Part shown: positions 7,867-15,343 of the stretch, piece after piece
Layout of the letters: every line of letters starts with the position of its first letter
How positions within the stretch are numbered: the stretch's first letter is position 1
Source: Bacteroidales bacterium
GTDB taxonomy: Bacteria > Bacteroidota > Bacteroidia > Bacteroidales > VadinHA17
Direction of reading: 5' to 3'
Length of the DNA stretch: 32,294 nt
Assembly (NCBI GenBank): GCA_012513795.1
Contig: JAAZBN010000155.1
Location: forward strand, 1-32,294
Notes under the pieces: model-generated
The model's input: only the letters and a program-made list of their open reading frames with translations
Told to the model about the DNA's origin: nothing
Database searches by the model: none
Made by a program: the position numbers and the translations under genes

Positions 7867-9077
7867 CATCTAAGGCAGTGTTTTGCAATGTAAGCGTTTG
7901 CTTCCCTTATACCAAGACTTCGCGCCCTGCGCAGATAGTAGCAGGCATCGCCACTCCTGCCGCTGTTGATGAGAGCAACAGCCAGGTTAAGGTTCACCTG
8001 CCCGTTCTCCGGATCAAGGTCAAGGCTCATGGCATAATCTTCCGCTGCCCTGTCCCATGTGCGGGCAGCCAGCCAGGCATCACCACGCAGGCTGAATGCT
8101 GACGGTTCTCCCGGATGTTTTTCAATATTCTCATTAAGGTAAGGGAGAGCTTCATAAATGGCTCCCTCCTCGGCATAGGTCTTTCCAATAAGCCCCAGTG
8201 CCTCCGTATTGTCAGGATCAATGGAGTAATATCTCTGCAACTCCTTTTTGGCCGCCTCACGGTCACCTGACCTGAGCAGCATGCGTGATCTCAGCAACAG
8301 CAGATCAGGTTCGGGATAATGAGATCTGATGAGCCTGTCATACAGGGCAGCCGCGGCATAGTGGTTCCCCTCACCTTCCCGGGCAGCAGCAAGGGCCATG
8401 ATCCAGTCAGGGGAAGCATCTTCCTCTGAGACAAGATCAGCCAGGATGGCTGCTGCTTGGCTGTGTTTTCCCTGGCTCATCAGTATCCGGGCATTGCAGT
8501 ACTCAGTGACAGGCATTCCCGGATAAAGGGCTGAGAGTTCAGCATAGGCTGCAGAAGCCTGTTCGGGCCTTTCTGCCCTGAGATAATGATCTATCTCCCA
8601 GCTCTTTCTCTCATCAATCCTGTACCAGTCCTTTCTCCATAATGATCTCCATTCAGGGGTTGCAGATATCTTCCCGAAGATGTTATCAAGCATTATCTCT
8701 GGTTCAGATTTGCGAAGGGATGACTTAAGGTGTGACTCAAGCAATGCGACTGCCGTCTTCACATCGCCGGTAGCGGCTGCACATCTGGCCAGGCCGTGGA
8801 GACCTGCTCCCCGGCTCAGGTTTTCAGCTTTCATGAAATCACTTTTTGCCTCACCTGTCATACCGGCCTTCAGGTAAATATCTCCCCTTATGACCAGCAG
8901 ACCGGCATCGGCATCAATCTCCCCGAGACTACCAAGAATGATGGCAGCCTGCTCAGCCTCACCCCTCTCAGCAAGTATAACTGCCCTTAGCAGATTGTCG
9001 TAATAGTGTTGTGCTGAGATGATCTGAGCAGACAGCATTATGACCACGCAAACGAATATCTTTTTCATTTCTCTCAT
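7866..9077 (-). CDS. exported tetratricopeptide-repeat protein
   Basis: This 403-residue protein starts with a clear signal peptide (MKKIFVCVVIMLSAQIISAQ), so it is exported to the periplasm or outer membrane. The rest is built of helical repeats with TPR spacing, for example EALGLIGKTYAEEGAIYEALPYLNENIEKHPGEPSAFSLRGDAWLAARTW and DPENGQVNLNLAVALINSGRSGDACYYL, so it is probably a protein-protein scaffold. No catalytic motif is seen. The ATG at 9077 is preceded by GAGG at good spacing and overlaps the stop of the upstream gene by 4 bp (ATGA). An internal ATG at 9068 would also keep the signal peptide. It is the last gene of a tightly packed run with a T9SS cargo gene and a DUF6702-like gene. 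Its function there is unknown; a scaffold for the surface protein is inference. Confidence 0.85.
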   Translation of the reverse strand: MREMKKIFVCVVIMLSAQIISAQHYYDNLLRAVILAERGEAEQAAIILGSLGEIDADAGLLVIRGDIYLKAGMTGEAKSDFMKAENLSRGAGLHGLARCAAATGDVKTAVALLESHLKSSLRKSEPEIMLDNIFGKISATPEWRSLWRKDWYRIDERKSWEIDHYLRAERPEQASAAYAELSALYPGMPVTEYCNARILMSQGKHSQAAAILADLVSEEDASPDWIMALAAAREGEGNHYAAAALYDRLIRSHYPEPDLLLLRSRMLLRSGDREAAKKELQRYYSIDPDNTEALGLIGKTYAEEGAIYEALPYLNENIEKHPGEPSAFSLRGDAWLAARTWDRAAEDYAMSLDLDPENGQVNLNLAVALINSGRSGDACYYLRRARSLGIREANAYIAKHCLR

Positions 9078-11701
9078 TTCTTTTCCTCAATAATTCCGGG
9101 TCCTGCACCCTTTTCAGCAATTACATGAATGAAACCGCTCAGGTGGAACTGCTCCAATCCGCTTAATCTTCGTTCAAACACTTCACAGTCGTAATAGTAG
9201 ACACCTGTCGGAACCACCTTGCCTTTATAGGTGCCATCCCAGTTAAGCCTTGGTTCGGTAGTGCTGAAGACAAGAACGCCTGCCCTGTTGAAAAGTCTGA
9301 ACTCCACCTGCTCCACCAGCGCCGAGGTCTTTGCCAGTAGCCAGTCATTGACCCCGTCACCGTTCGGGGTGAAGACGTTGGGTATCTCGTAGAAGTTGCA
9401 TGAGTCAACACAGATCATAGGTGACAGAGGACTCTCATTTCCCAGTGCGTCAAAGGCGGAAACTGCATAACAGCCTGCTACATAGTCCGGCAGTGAGTGT
9501 ATGTACTTCAAGATATCCCTGTCATCAAAGGAGACCAGCAGCCCGAGCTCCTCCCCGGTAGTCTGCTTGTAATACAGATTGTATCCGGCGACATCTTCAT
9601 AACAGAGAGGATCTTCTATTGTCCAGCGCACCATGTTGTACATACTGTCACACTGTGAATAGACTGTGAGCGCCGGGATGCAGGGAGGCTCATTGTCCAC
9701 CGGAACGGCACAGGTGCGTTGCGAGAGATTGACCAGGTTCTTCGGCGTGCCTTCTCCCTGGTATCCTCCGGTGGAAGACACATAATAGCAATACTCCGTT
9801 CCATTTTCAAGATCCGGGTCTGTAAACTCCAGCTGGTTGGTGCTCCCTGCCAGTTGCCAGTCTTCTCCTTCCTGCCGGTAAAAATCATAACTGGTGTTAA
9901 TCCATGGCACGTTCCTGACAAGGGTAAAACGCATCTTCCGGTCACCGGGCAGTGCGGTAATAAAGAGTGATGAGGCTATTCCCGGGTCTCCTATCATGAA
10001 TCTGTTTCCGGCTGCGTTATTATACAGTTCAACCCTGTATATCCAGCCCGTATCGAAGGTATTGATGAGGGTATCCACATATACCGTGTCATTAAGATCT
10101 GCCGTGGGGAGGGTATGGATCAGTTCCCAGTCAGTTCCTGCTACACCCCTTGCGCGGTAGATGAGATACTCATAGGGTCCGTTGGCCGGGATGGTATCAA
10201 GCTGTCCGGGCTTCTGCCAGGCCAGCATGAGAGAGCCGTTGACAGGGTGAGTATTTCGGACAGATACATTGGTTATCAGCGGTATGCCTGATATGAGTGA
10301 GGTCACAATCTCATTGGAGGGTTTGCTCTCTGTCCCGTTAGGATAGACAGCCACAATCCTGTAGGCATATTCCGTACCTGCGTTGAGGCCATTGCCATTG
10401 TCAGTATCAGTGAAGGTTATTGTGTTATGGCCTTCGGCATACCCCACCTTGACAAATCCGGCAGACGGCGGGATGCCGTCATAGCATGTGTCAGCAACCA
10501 GTGATGAAGCACCATCACGACGGTAGACACTGAAACCTGCTATCTGATCAGTATTGTAGGCTGCCCAGCTGAGCTGCACGAACTTACCTATGGGGACAGC
10601 TGAGAGAAGAGCCGGAGAAGGTCCGAGGACCTTGATGCTCATATTGTCTATGTCAACAAGCTGAAGGTCGTCATTGGAGTCCTCTGCTTTAACAACTATA
10701 TCATATGGCTGATGACGTATTGAGCTGTGGCAGGGCACCCAGCTGAGCCTTGCCCTTGTCACGCCGGGTCCGGAGGAGAGTGTGGTGAAGGTGGCAGGGC
10801 AATCCGTTGCTGTAAAGATGCCGGAGGTGGCAAGGAGGGTCACCGAATCAAGGTCGGTATCGGTGGCGGTGATGTCAAGGGATACTGTCTCGCCGGCCTC
10901 CACGCATAGATCCGGCAACGGTGATGTCACCGGCGGATTGTTGTCAGTCTCGTAAACCTCTATCTGCATATCGCGTACAACGACACCTATCTTGATGCCG
11001 GCGCGCCATTCCTGTATCTCCATGGCTACATTGTAGATACCCAGGGCTGTAGGGGCATCCCACACAAGGTCGCCCGTAATTGAATCAACATAAAAAGCCC
11101 GTGATGCCGGAGGAAGGGAATAGTTAAGTATTGGTTTGCCGTCCTCCTTGGTGCATACAGTAAGCTCATACGAGAGGCTGTCACCGTCAGGGTCAAAGGC
11201 AGCTGGATTGTGGATGAAAATCTGACCAAGAGCGGCCTTGTCATAGGGCGGGTTTAGCAGTACGGGAGTGCTGTTTCGTCCAACTGCTGTATTGACAATC
11301 AGGATTGTAGAAATTGAGAAAACCACATTTACCGAGTTGGGAATATTCTCCACCCCCAGGTTGCGGTTCGGGTCCTGCACCACTATCCTGTATACACCCG
11401 GACCGGGATAGGTATGCTGGGCCACATAGACATTCTTTTTGTAGTCATTTGGCAGGAAAGTCTCTGATACTCTTGCCACGTTCGTTATGGAGTTATCGCC
11501 CCATTCAACGTCAAGTGAAGGTCTGTCAGCCTTGCTGAGGGTATAGGTGAATGTAGTTACGGTGACCTCAAAAGTAAGATCTGATATCTGTTTGTAAGTT
11601 ATCTCCCCGGCACGGTTATGTGTTGCTGTTACCAGCGAGGCTGTGGACAGCATTATTGCAGCCACAAAAAAAAGTCGTCTTCTCATCTCATTCCCTTTCA
11701 T
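9074..11701 (-). CDS. T9SS type B-sorted surface protein with Ig/Fn3-like domains (gliding-motility-type C-terminal domain)
   Basis: This is an 875-residue secreted protein. An N-terminal signal peptide ends near ATA-THNRAGEITY and is followed by a PKD-like segment (DVEWGDN, ~60-110), cadherin/Ig-like domains with DPDGDSLSYEL (~150-250) and DTDLDSVTLL (~260-360), and several fibronectin III-like domains (~362-770). The last ~100 residues, from IPNVFTPNGDGVNDW (residue ~773) through RLFNRAGVLVFS, WDGTYKGKVVPTGVYYYD and an aromatic-rich end, are the gliding-motility-associated C-terminal (CHU_C) domain. This domain is the type B signal for the type IX secretion system. The protein should be exported to the cell surface or released; adhesion is likely but unproven. 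The start at 11701 overlaps the upstream stop by 4 bp. The in-frame ATG at 11686 (MRRRLFF) has a better Shine-Dalgarno (AAAGGGA) and may be the true start. Confidence 0.88.
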   Translation of the reverse strand: MKGNEMRRRLFFVAAIMLSTASLVTATHNRAGEITYKQISDLTFEVTVTTFTYTLSKADRPSLDVEWGDNSITNVARVSETFLPNDYKKNVYVAQHTYPGPGVYRIVVQDPNRNLGVENIPNSVNVVFSISTILIVNTAVGRNSTPVLLNPPYDKAALGQIFIHNPAAFDPDGDSLSYELTVCTKEDGKPILNYSLPPASRAFYVDSITGDLVWDAPTALGIYNVAMEIQEWRAGIKIGVVVRDMQIEVYETDNNPPVTSPLPDLCVEAGETVSLDITATDTDLDSVTLLATSGIFTATDCPATFTTLSSGPGVTRARLSWVPCHSSIRHQPYDIVVKAEDSNDDLQLVDIDNMSIKVLGPSPALLSAVPIGKFVQLSWAAYNTDQIAGFSVYRRDGASSLVADTCYDGIPPSAGFVKVGYAEGHNTITFTDTDNGNGLNAGTEYAYRIVAVYPNGTESKPSNEIVTSLISGIPLITNVSVRNTHPVNGSLMLAWQKPGQLDTIPANGPYEYLIYRARGVAGTDWELIHTLPTADLNDTVYVDTLINTFDTGWIYRVELYNNAAGNRFMIGDPGIASSLFITALPGDRKMRFTLVRNVPWINTSYDFYRQEGEDWQLAGSTNQLEFTDPDLENGTEYCYYVSSTGGYQGEGTPKNLVNLSQRTCAVPVDNEPPCIPALTVYSQCDSMYNMVRWTIEDPLCYEDVAGYNLYYKQTTGEELGLLVSFDDRDILKYIHSLPDYVAGCYAVSAFDALGNESPLSPMICVDSCNFYEIPNVFTPNGDGVNDWLLAKTSALVEQVEFRLFNRAGVLVFSTTEPRLNWDGTYKGKVVPTGVYYYDCEVFERRLSGLEQFHLSGFIHVIAEKGAGPGIIEEKK

Positions 11702-12159
11702 TTCACTTTATAGCTCCTGATGGTATCCGTTACGGTGAACCGGTATCCCTCTTCATGGTCACCCAGGCTAATAAGCATCATGTTTGCCTGATCTTCATAA
11801 AGCCTGGTCATGATTCGGTTCAGTACTGTCACGCTCCCGACCTCCCCATTCCCGGTGGCTGTGAGAGTAAAGCGGTGTTCCAGTCCGTCGACCTCAGCTA
11901 CAAGCAGTTGCATCTTCACCGGCACATCGTCCTCCAGTATAATTAACCTGTCTGAAATATACTGAAAAAAACTCTCCTCCGGGCCGCCTGTTATCTCGCC
12001 GCCTCCGCTTTTACCCAGTTTCATGTCAGCCTCAAGGTCATCACTCCAGACCTTAACAAATACTGACCATACCCTGTTCGCTGCATCATACTCAATGCCT
12101 GTCAGTGAGACGTGAACGGGATGCATAAAAATCAATATGGAAAGCAATAGTATCTTCAT
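11698..12159 (-). CDS. DUF6702-like exported protein of unknown function
   Basis: This 153-residue protein begins with a short hydrophobic leader, MKILLLSILIFMHPVHVSLT. The segment HPVHVSLTGIEYD followed by VFVKVWSDDLEADM resembles the Bacteroidota family I know as DUF6702 (small periplasmic or lipid-exposed proteins with a conserved H-P-x-H near the mature N-terminus). That family name is from memory and is not certain. No cysteine lipobox is present. The rest is mainly beta-strand in character. It lies 28 bp downstream of pyk and its stop overlaps the start of the T9SS surface-protein gene (11698-11701), so it should share a transcript with both. No biochemical role is known to me. Confidence 0.75.
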   Translation of the reverse strand: MKILLLSILIFMHPVHVSLTGIEYDAANRVWSVFVKVWSDDLEADMKLGKSGGGEITGGPEESFFQYISDRLIILEDDVPVKMQLLVAEVDGLEHRFTLTATGNGEVGSVTVLNRIMTRLYEDQANMMLISLGDHEEGYRFTVTDTIRSYKVK

Positions 12160-12187
12160 GCCTGCACTAACATAAATGCATCAAAAA

Positions 12188-13645
12188 TCAAGCCATCAGG
12201 TCAACCTCGGTTATTCCTGACCGTTCACGCAGGTAATCAATTGTTCCCACCTCAATGAATGAGAATCCCGTACCCCTGGAGAAGTTACCGGCAAGGACCA
12301 CCACGATATCGTTTTTTCTCAGGGTATGTCTTGTCAGAAGCTCCTTTATTGCAGTATGAATGAATTCGTCAGCTGACATCTTCTTTTCCACAAAGACGGG
12401 AATGACTCCGTATGAGAGTGCCAGTTCGCGCATCGTGCTATGCGAGTAGCAATGAGCGATGACCGGGTTAATGCCGCGGAATGCTGCCATGTTTTTAATT
12501 GAGGTGCCATTGACTGTATCTGCCAGTATGGCTCTTGCTCTGATTCTGATGGAGGTTTTTACTGCCACCTTGGCGAGGTAAGCCGATACCGGGCCGCTGA
12601 GTGAACCTGCCGGCATCTCAATATACTGCTCCTTTTCCTGCTCCACCTCCGCGGCTATCCTGGCCATGGTCTTAACCGCCTCCACCGGATACCTTCCCAT
12701 TGCCGTCTCACCGCTGAGCATGAGCGCATCGGTCTGACTGTATACAGCATTGGCCACATCACTCACCTCTGCCCTGGTGGGCCTCGGATTCTCTATCATT
12801 GAATGGAGCATCTGTGTGGCAACGATTACCGGTTTGCGTTTCTCAATGCACCGGGCAATAATGTTTCGCTGTATTCCCGGGATACGTTCAAAGGGCACCT
12901 CAATGGCCAGATCACCCCTTGCAACCATAATACCATAGGAGTAGTCCATAATCTCTTCCATGTTGTCAACCCCCTGCTGGTTCTCGATCTTGGCTATGAT
13001 CTTGATGTCACTTGATTTCCTGTCAAGAAGCCTCTGAACAGCCAGAACGTCCTCTTTTGACCTGACAAAGGAATGAGCTATAAACTCTATATCGAGCTCT
13101 ATTGCCAGATCAATAAAATCCAGATCCCGTTCGCTGACGGAGGGAAGGTTGATCCTTACCTGTGGTATGTTTACTGTCTTGCGCGATCCAAGAACGCCAT
13201 CATTCTCAATGATGCCAATAAGACTCTTTCCCTGCCGGCCGGTGATCTTTATCTCCAGCTCACCATCATCTATAAGGATGGTTGCTCCTTTAGGAACGTG
13301 CCTGGCAATATCGGAATAGTTGACGTTGATAGTCTCATGCGTGGTCTTCGCGTCCGGATTGCCTTCCACCTTTATTGTTTCGCCCTTGACAAACCTGACC
13401 GGTTCATCACAGATGGTGGTCCTTATCTCCGGGCCCTTGGTATCTATAAGAATGGCAATGGTGTCTGAAACGCTCCGGACATTGTCAACAATCTTTCTGA
13501 CACCATCAGGATTGAGATGTGCCGAATTTATTCTGACAACATCCATTCCTGCATCGTGCAGTTTGCGCAGAAAAGAGGGCTCACAGTTCTTGTCTGAGAT
13601 AGTTGCAACAATCTTGGTTCTCTTCTTCAGAAGGCTCTTTACCAT
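12188..13645 (-). CDS. pyk: pyruvate kinase
   Basis: Pyruvate kinase transfers phosphate from PEP to ADP, giving pyruvate and ATP in the last glycolytic step. The 485-residue protein shows the barrel, B domain and C-terminal domain. The metal-binding and catalytic residues are in place: K219 and E221 in KIIAKIENQQG, D245 in VARGDLAIEVP, T277 in IVATQML, and SGETAMGRYP near 311-320. The substrate-binding loop, usually RLNFSHG, reads RINSAHL here (R38, N40, H43), a divergent form that I believe is seen in other Bacteroidota pyruvate kinases. It follows aroQ with an 11-bp gap and precedes the DUF6702-like gene by 28 bp, so an aroQ-pyk transcript is likely. The C-terminal domain lacks anything I can assign to a specific effector. 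Confidence 0.95.
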   Translation of the reverse strand: MVKSLLKKRTKIVATISDKNCEPSFLRKLHDAGMDVVRINSAHLNPDGVRKIVDNVRSVSDTIAILIDTKGPEIRTTICDEPVRFVKGETIKVEGNPDAKTTHETINVNYSDIARHVPKGATILIDDGELEIKITGRQGKSLIGIIENDGVLGSRKTVNIPQVRINLPSVSERDLDFIDLAIELDIEFIAHSFVRSKEDVLAVQRLLDRKSSDIKIIAKIENQQGVDNMEEIMDYSYGIMVARGDLAIEVPFERIPGIQRNIIARCIEKRKPVIVATQMLHSMIENPRPTRAEVSDVANAVYSQTDALMLSGETAMGRYPVEAVKTMARIAAEVEQEKEQYIEMPAGSLSGPVSAYLAKVAVKTSIRIRARAILADTVNGTSIKNMAAFRGINPVIAHCYSHSTMRELALSYGVIPVFVEKKMSADEFIHTAIKELLTRHTLRKNDIVVVLAGNFSRGTGFSFIEVGTIDYLRERSGITEVDLMA

Positions 13646-13656
13646 GTTACTCAGGA

Positions 13657-14082
13657 TTATTTCATTAGTTCAATCAGTGCATCGGCTGCCAGCCGGTAAC
13701 CATCAGTGCCCAGCCCCATGATACTACCCCTGCAATATCTTCCCGTCAGGCTGGTGTGACGGAATTCTTCCCTTGAAAGAAGGTTGGAGATGTGCACCTC
13801 TATAACCGGTATGCTTATGGCAGCTATGGCGTCAGCAAGTGCCACTGAGGTGTGAGTGTATCCGCCGGGATTGATGATCACCCCGTCAGCATGAGTGGCT
13901 GCAGCCTGAACCATGCTGACAAGTTCACCCTCAACATTTGACTGTGAAACTGTAAATGTCACCTGCGGATAGCGTGAGCGGAGTATGCTGATCACTGCTT
14001 CGAATCCTTCCCGGCCATATATATCAGGTTCCCTCTTCCCCAGAAGGTTAAGGTTAGGTCCATTGATTATCTCTATCTTCAT
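13657..14082 (-). CDS. aroQ: 3-dehydroquinate dehydratase, type II (AroQ)
   Basis: AroQ removes water from 3-dehydroquinate to give 3-dehydroshikimate, the third shikimate step, so it follows AroB in the pathway. The 141-residue size and motifs fit the small dodecameric type II enzyme: INGPNLNLLGKREPDIYG with catalytic Tyr at 22, NPGGYTHTS (residues 71-79, anion-binding), EVHISN with H97, and R108 in EEFRHTS. It is the first gene of the minus-strand run leading into pyk. A box matching the -7 consensus lies at 14222-14215, giving a leader of roughly 125 bases. Confidence 0.96.
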   Translation of the reverse strand: MKIEIINGPNLNLLGKREPDIYGREGFEAVISILRSRYPQVTFTVSQSNVEGELVSMVQAAATHADGVIINPGGYTHTSVALADAIAAISIPVIEVHISNLLSREEFRHTSLTGRYCRGSIMGLGTDGYRLAADALIELMK

Positions 14083-14214
14083 GTGTACTCAATTTGGTTT
14101 TTCCGGTTCAGGCGAAACCCTCCTGTTCAGATAACTGTTGGTAATATCGATTGTAATGTCAAGACATGGGGGTTTCATACCCTGAGCTGTCAGCCGTTGT
14201 TTTTGCTGTGAGTA

Positions 14215-14222
14215 CAAAAATA
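14215..14222 (-). promoter_or_regulatory. Bacteroidota -7 box for aroQ-pyk run
   Basis: Read on the minus strand, TATTTTTG matches TAnnTTTG. It lies in the 201-bp divergent region between aroQ and the xerD-like gene, about 133-140 bp before the aroQ start. No good -33 box is seen at 19-21 bp, so the match may be chance in AT-rich DNA. Confidence 0.35.
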
Positions 14223-14256
14223 ACGAAACGTGCGGATTTAAGACCTTAATAAAACA

Positions 14257-14264
14257 TAACTTTA
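14257..14264 (+). promoter_or_regulatory. near-match -7 box for the xerD-like gene
   Basis: TAACTTTA matches seven of eight positions of TAnnTTTG and lies 19 bp before the ATG at 14284. A purine-rich AAGGTGAG (14273-14280) serves as the ribosome binding site. Confidence 0.35.
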
Positions 14265-14283
14265 GAGCCGTCAAGGTGAGAAG

Positions 14284-15219
14284 ATGACAACATCATGGAA
14301 TGATACCCTGAGGGGATTCGGGAGATATCTCAGGATTGAGAGATCTCTCTCTCCCAACAGTGTGGCGGCTTACCTGAATGATGCACGCCGGCTGAGGGAC
14401 TATATGGCTAAGCACAGGGAAGGTACTCCTCCTGAGGCTCTGACATACCGTGACCTGAGCGACTTCGTTTCCTGTGTTGCCGGGGAAGAGATTGCAGTAC
14501 GTACGCAGGCAAGGCTCATCTCCGGGATAAGGTCTTTCTGTCAGTATATGCTGGTTGAAAATCTTATAACGGATGATCCTTCAGCCCTGCTTGAGGCGCC
14601 CATGGCCGGCCGGCACCTCCCTGAGGTACTATCCGTGGAGGAGATAGACCGGATGGTGTCATCCATTGACCTTGTGGCAGACCAGGGACACCGTAACAGG
14701 GCCATTATTGAGACCATGTACGGATGCGGGCTCAGGGTGTCAGAGCTGGTGAACATGCGTCTTACAGACATCCACCGCACGGAGGGTTTTGTCACCGTAA
14801 CCGGGAAAGGCGACAAACAGCGTCTTGTGCCTATAGGGTCAATCACGCTGAAGGAGATTGACAATTATCTGGCTTACAGGGCAACGATGCCGGTGATAAC
14901 AGATCAGAATATTCTCTTTCTCAATCGCCGGGGAAAACGGCTGTCCAGGGTAATGGTATTCAACATAGTCAGGGAGGCGGCTGCCGCTGCCGGGATAGAA
15001 AAGACAATCAGTCCTCATACTCTCCGTCACTCCTTCGCCACACACCTGGTGGAGGGTGGTGCCGACCTGCGTGCTGTGCAGGAGATGCTGGGCCACGAAT
15101 CAATTACAACCACCGAAATATACACCCATATTGACAGGAGTTATCTCAGGGACACAGTATTGATGTACCATCCCAGGGCCCGAAGCAAACGTGACCAAAA
15201 GCGGCCCGGTGCTGAGTGA
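14284..15219 (+). CDS. xerD: site-specific tyrosine recombinase, XerD-like
   Basis: Xer recombinases resolve chromosome dimers at dif during division. The 311-residue protein has the N-terminal SAM-like core-binding domain (~1-105, FGRYLRIERSLSPNSVAAYLNDARRL) and a C-terminal catalytic domain with the full residue set: R151 (GLRVSEL), K175 (TGKGDKQR), H245 and R248 (SPHTLRHSFATH), H271 (LGHES) and nucleophile Y280 (EIYTHI). The length and housekeeping surroundings fit XerD or XerC rather than a phage or transposon integrase, and there is no att-like repeat or mobile gene nearby. The XerC/XerD distinction is uncertain; XerD is preferred from the overall motif pattern. It is divergent from aroQ. 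Confidence 0.85.
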   Translation: MTTSWNDTLRGFGRYLRIERSLSPNSVAAYLNDARRLRDYMAKHREGTPPEALTYRDLSDFVSCVAGEEIAVRTQARLISGIRSFCQYMLVENLITDDPSALLEAPMAGRHLPEVLSVEEIDRMVSSIDLVADQGHRNRAIIETMYGCGLRVSELVNMRLTDIHRTEGFVTVTGKGDKQRLVPIGSITLKEIDNYLAYRATMPVITDQNILFLNRRGKRLSRVMVFNIVREAAAAAGIEKTISPHTLRHSFATHLVEGGADLRAVQEMLGHESITTTEIYTHIDRSYLRDTVLMYHPRARSKRDQKRPGAE

Positions 15220-15268
15220 CGGCATTTCCACACTGAAAAGGGACCATAAGTAAACGAAGAAAGGGGTA

Positions 15269-15299
15269 TTTCATAATATACTCCTTTTTATTACCTTTG
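15269..15299 (+). promoter_or_regulatory. promoter of ppdK
   Basis: TACCTTTG at 15292-15299 matches the -7 consensus TAnnTTTG exactly. TTTC at 15269-15272 is a three-of-four match to the -33 TTTG with a 19-bp spacer, which is the expected spacing. The ATG follows 44 bp downstream, leaving an A-rich leader typical of strongly translated Bacteroidota genes. This is the best-looking promoter in the window. Confidence 0.6.
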
Positions 15300-15343
15300 C
15301 GGTTCAAAAAAACAGAGATTTTTAATCAATAATCAGATCGAAT

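Noticed and set aside
13073-13468. 131-codon open frame on the plus strand inside pyk
   Set aside because: It lies wholly antisense to a well-conserved gene, and its translation shows no family resemblance.
14284-15219. Integrase of a prophage or integrative element
   Set aside because: Surroundings are housekeeping genes, there is no tRNA or att-like repeat beside it, and length and motifs fit a Xer recombinase.
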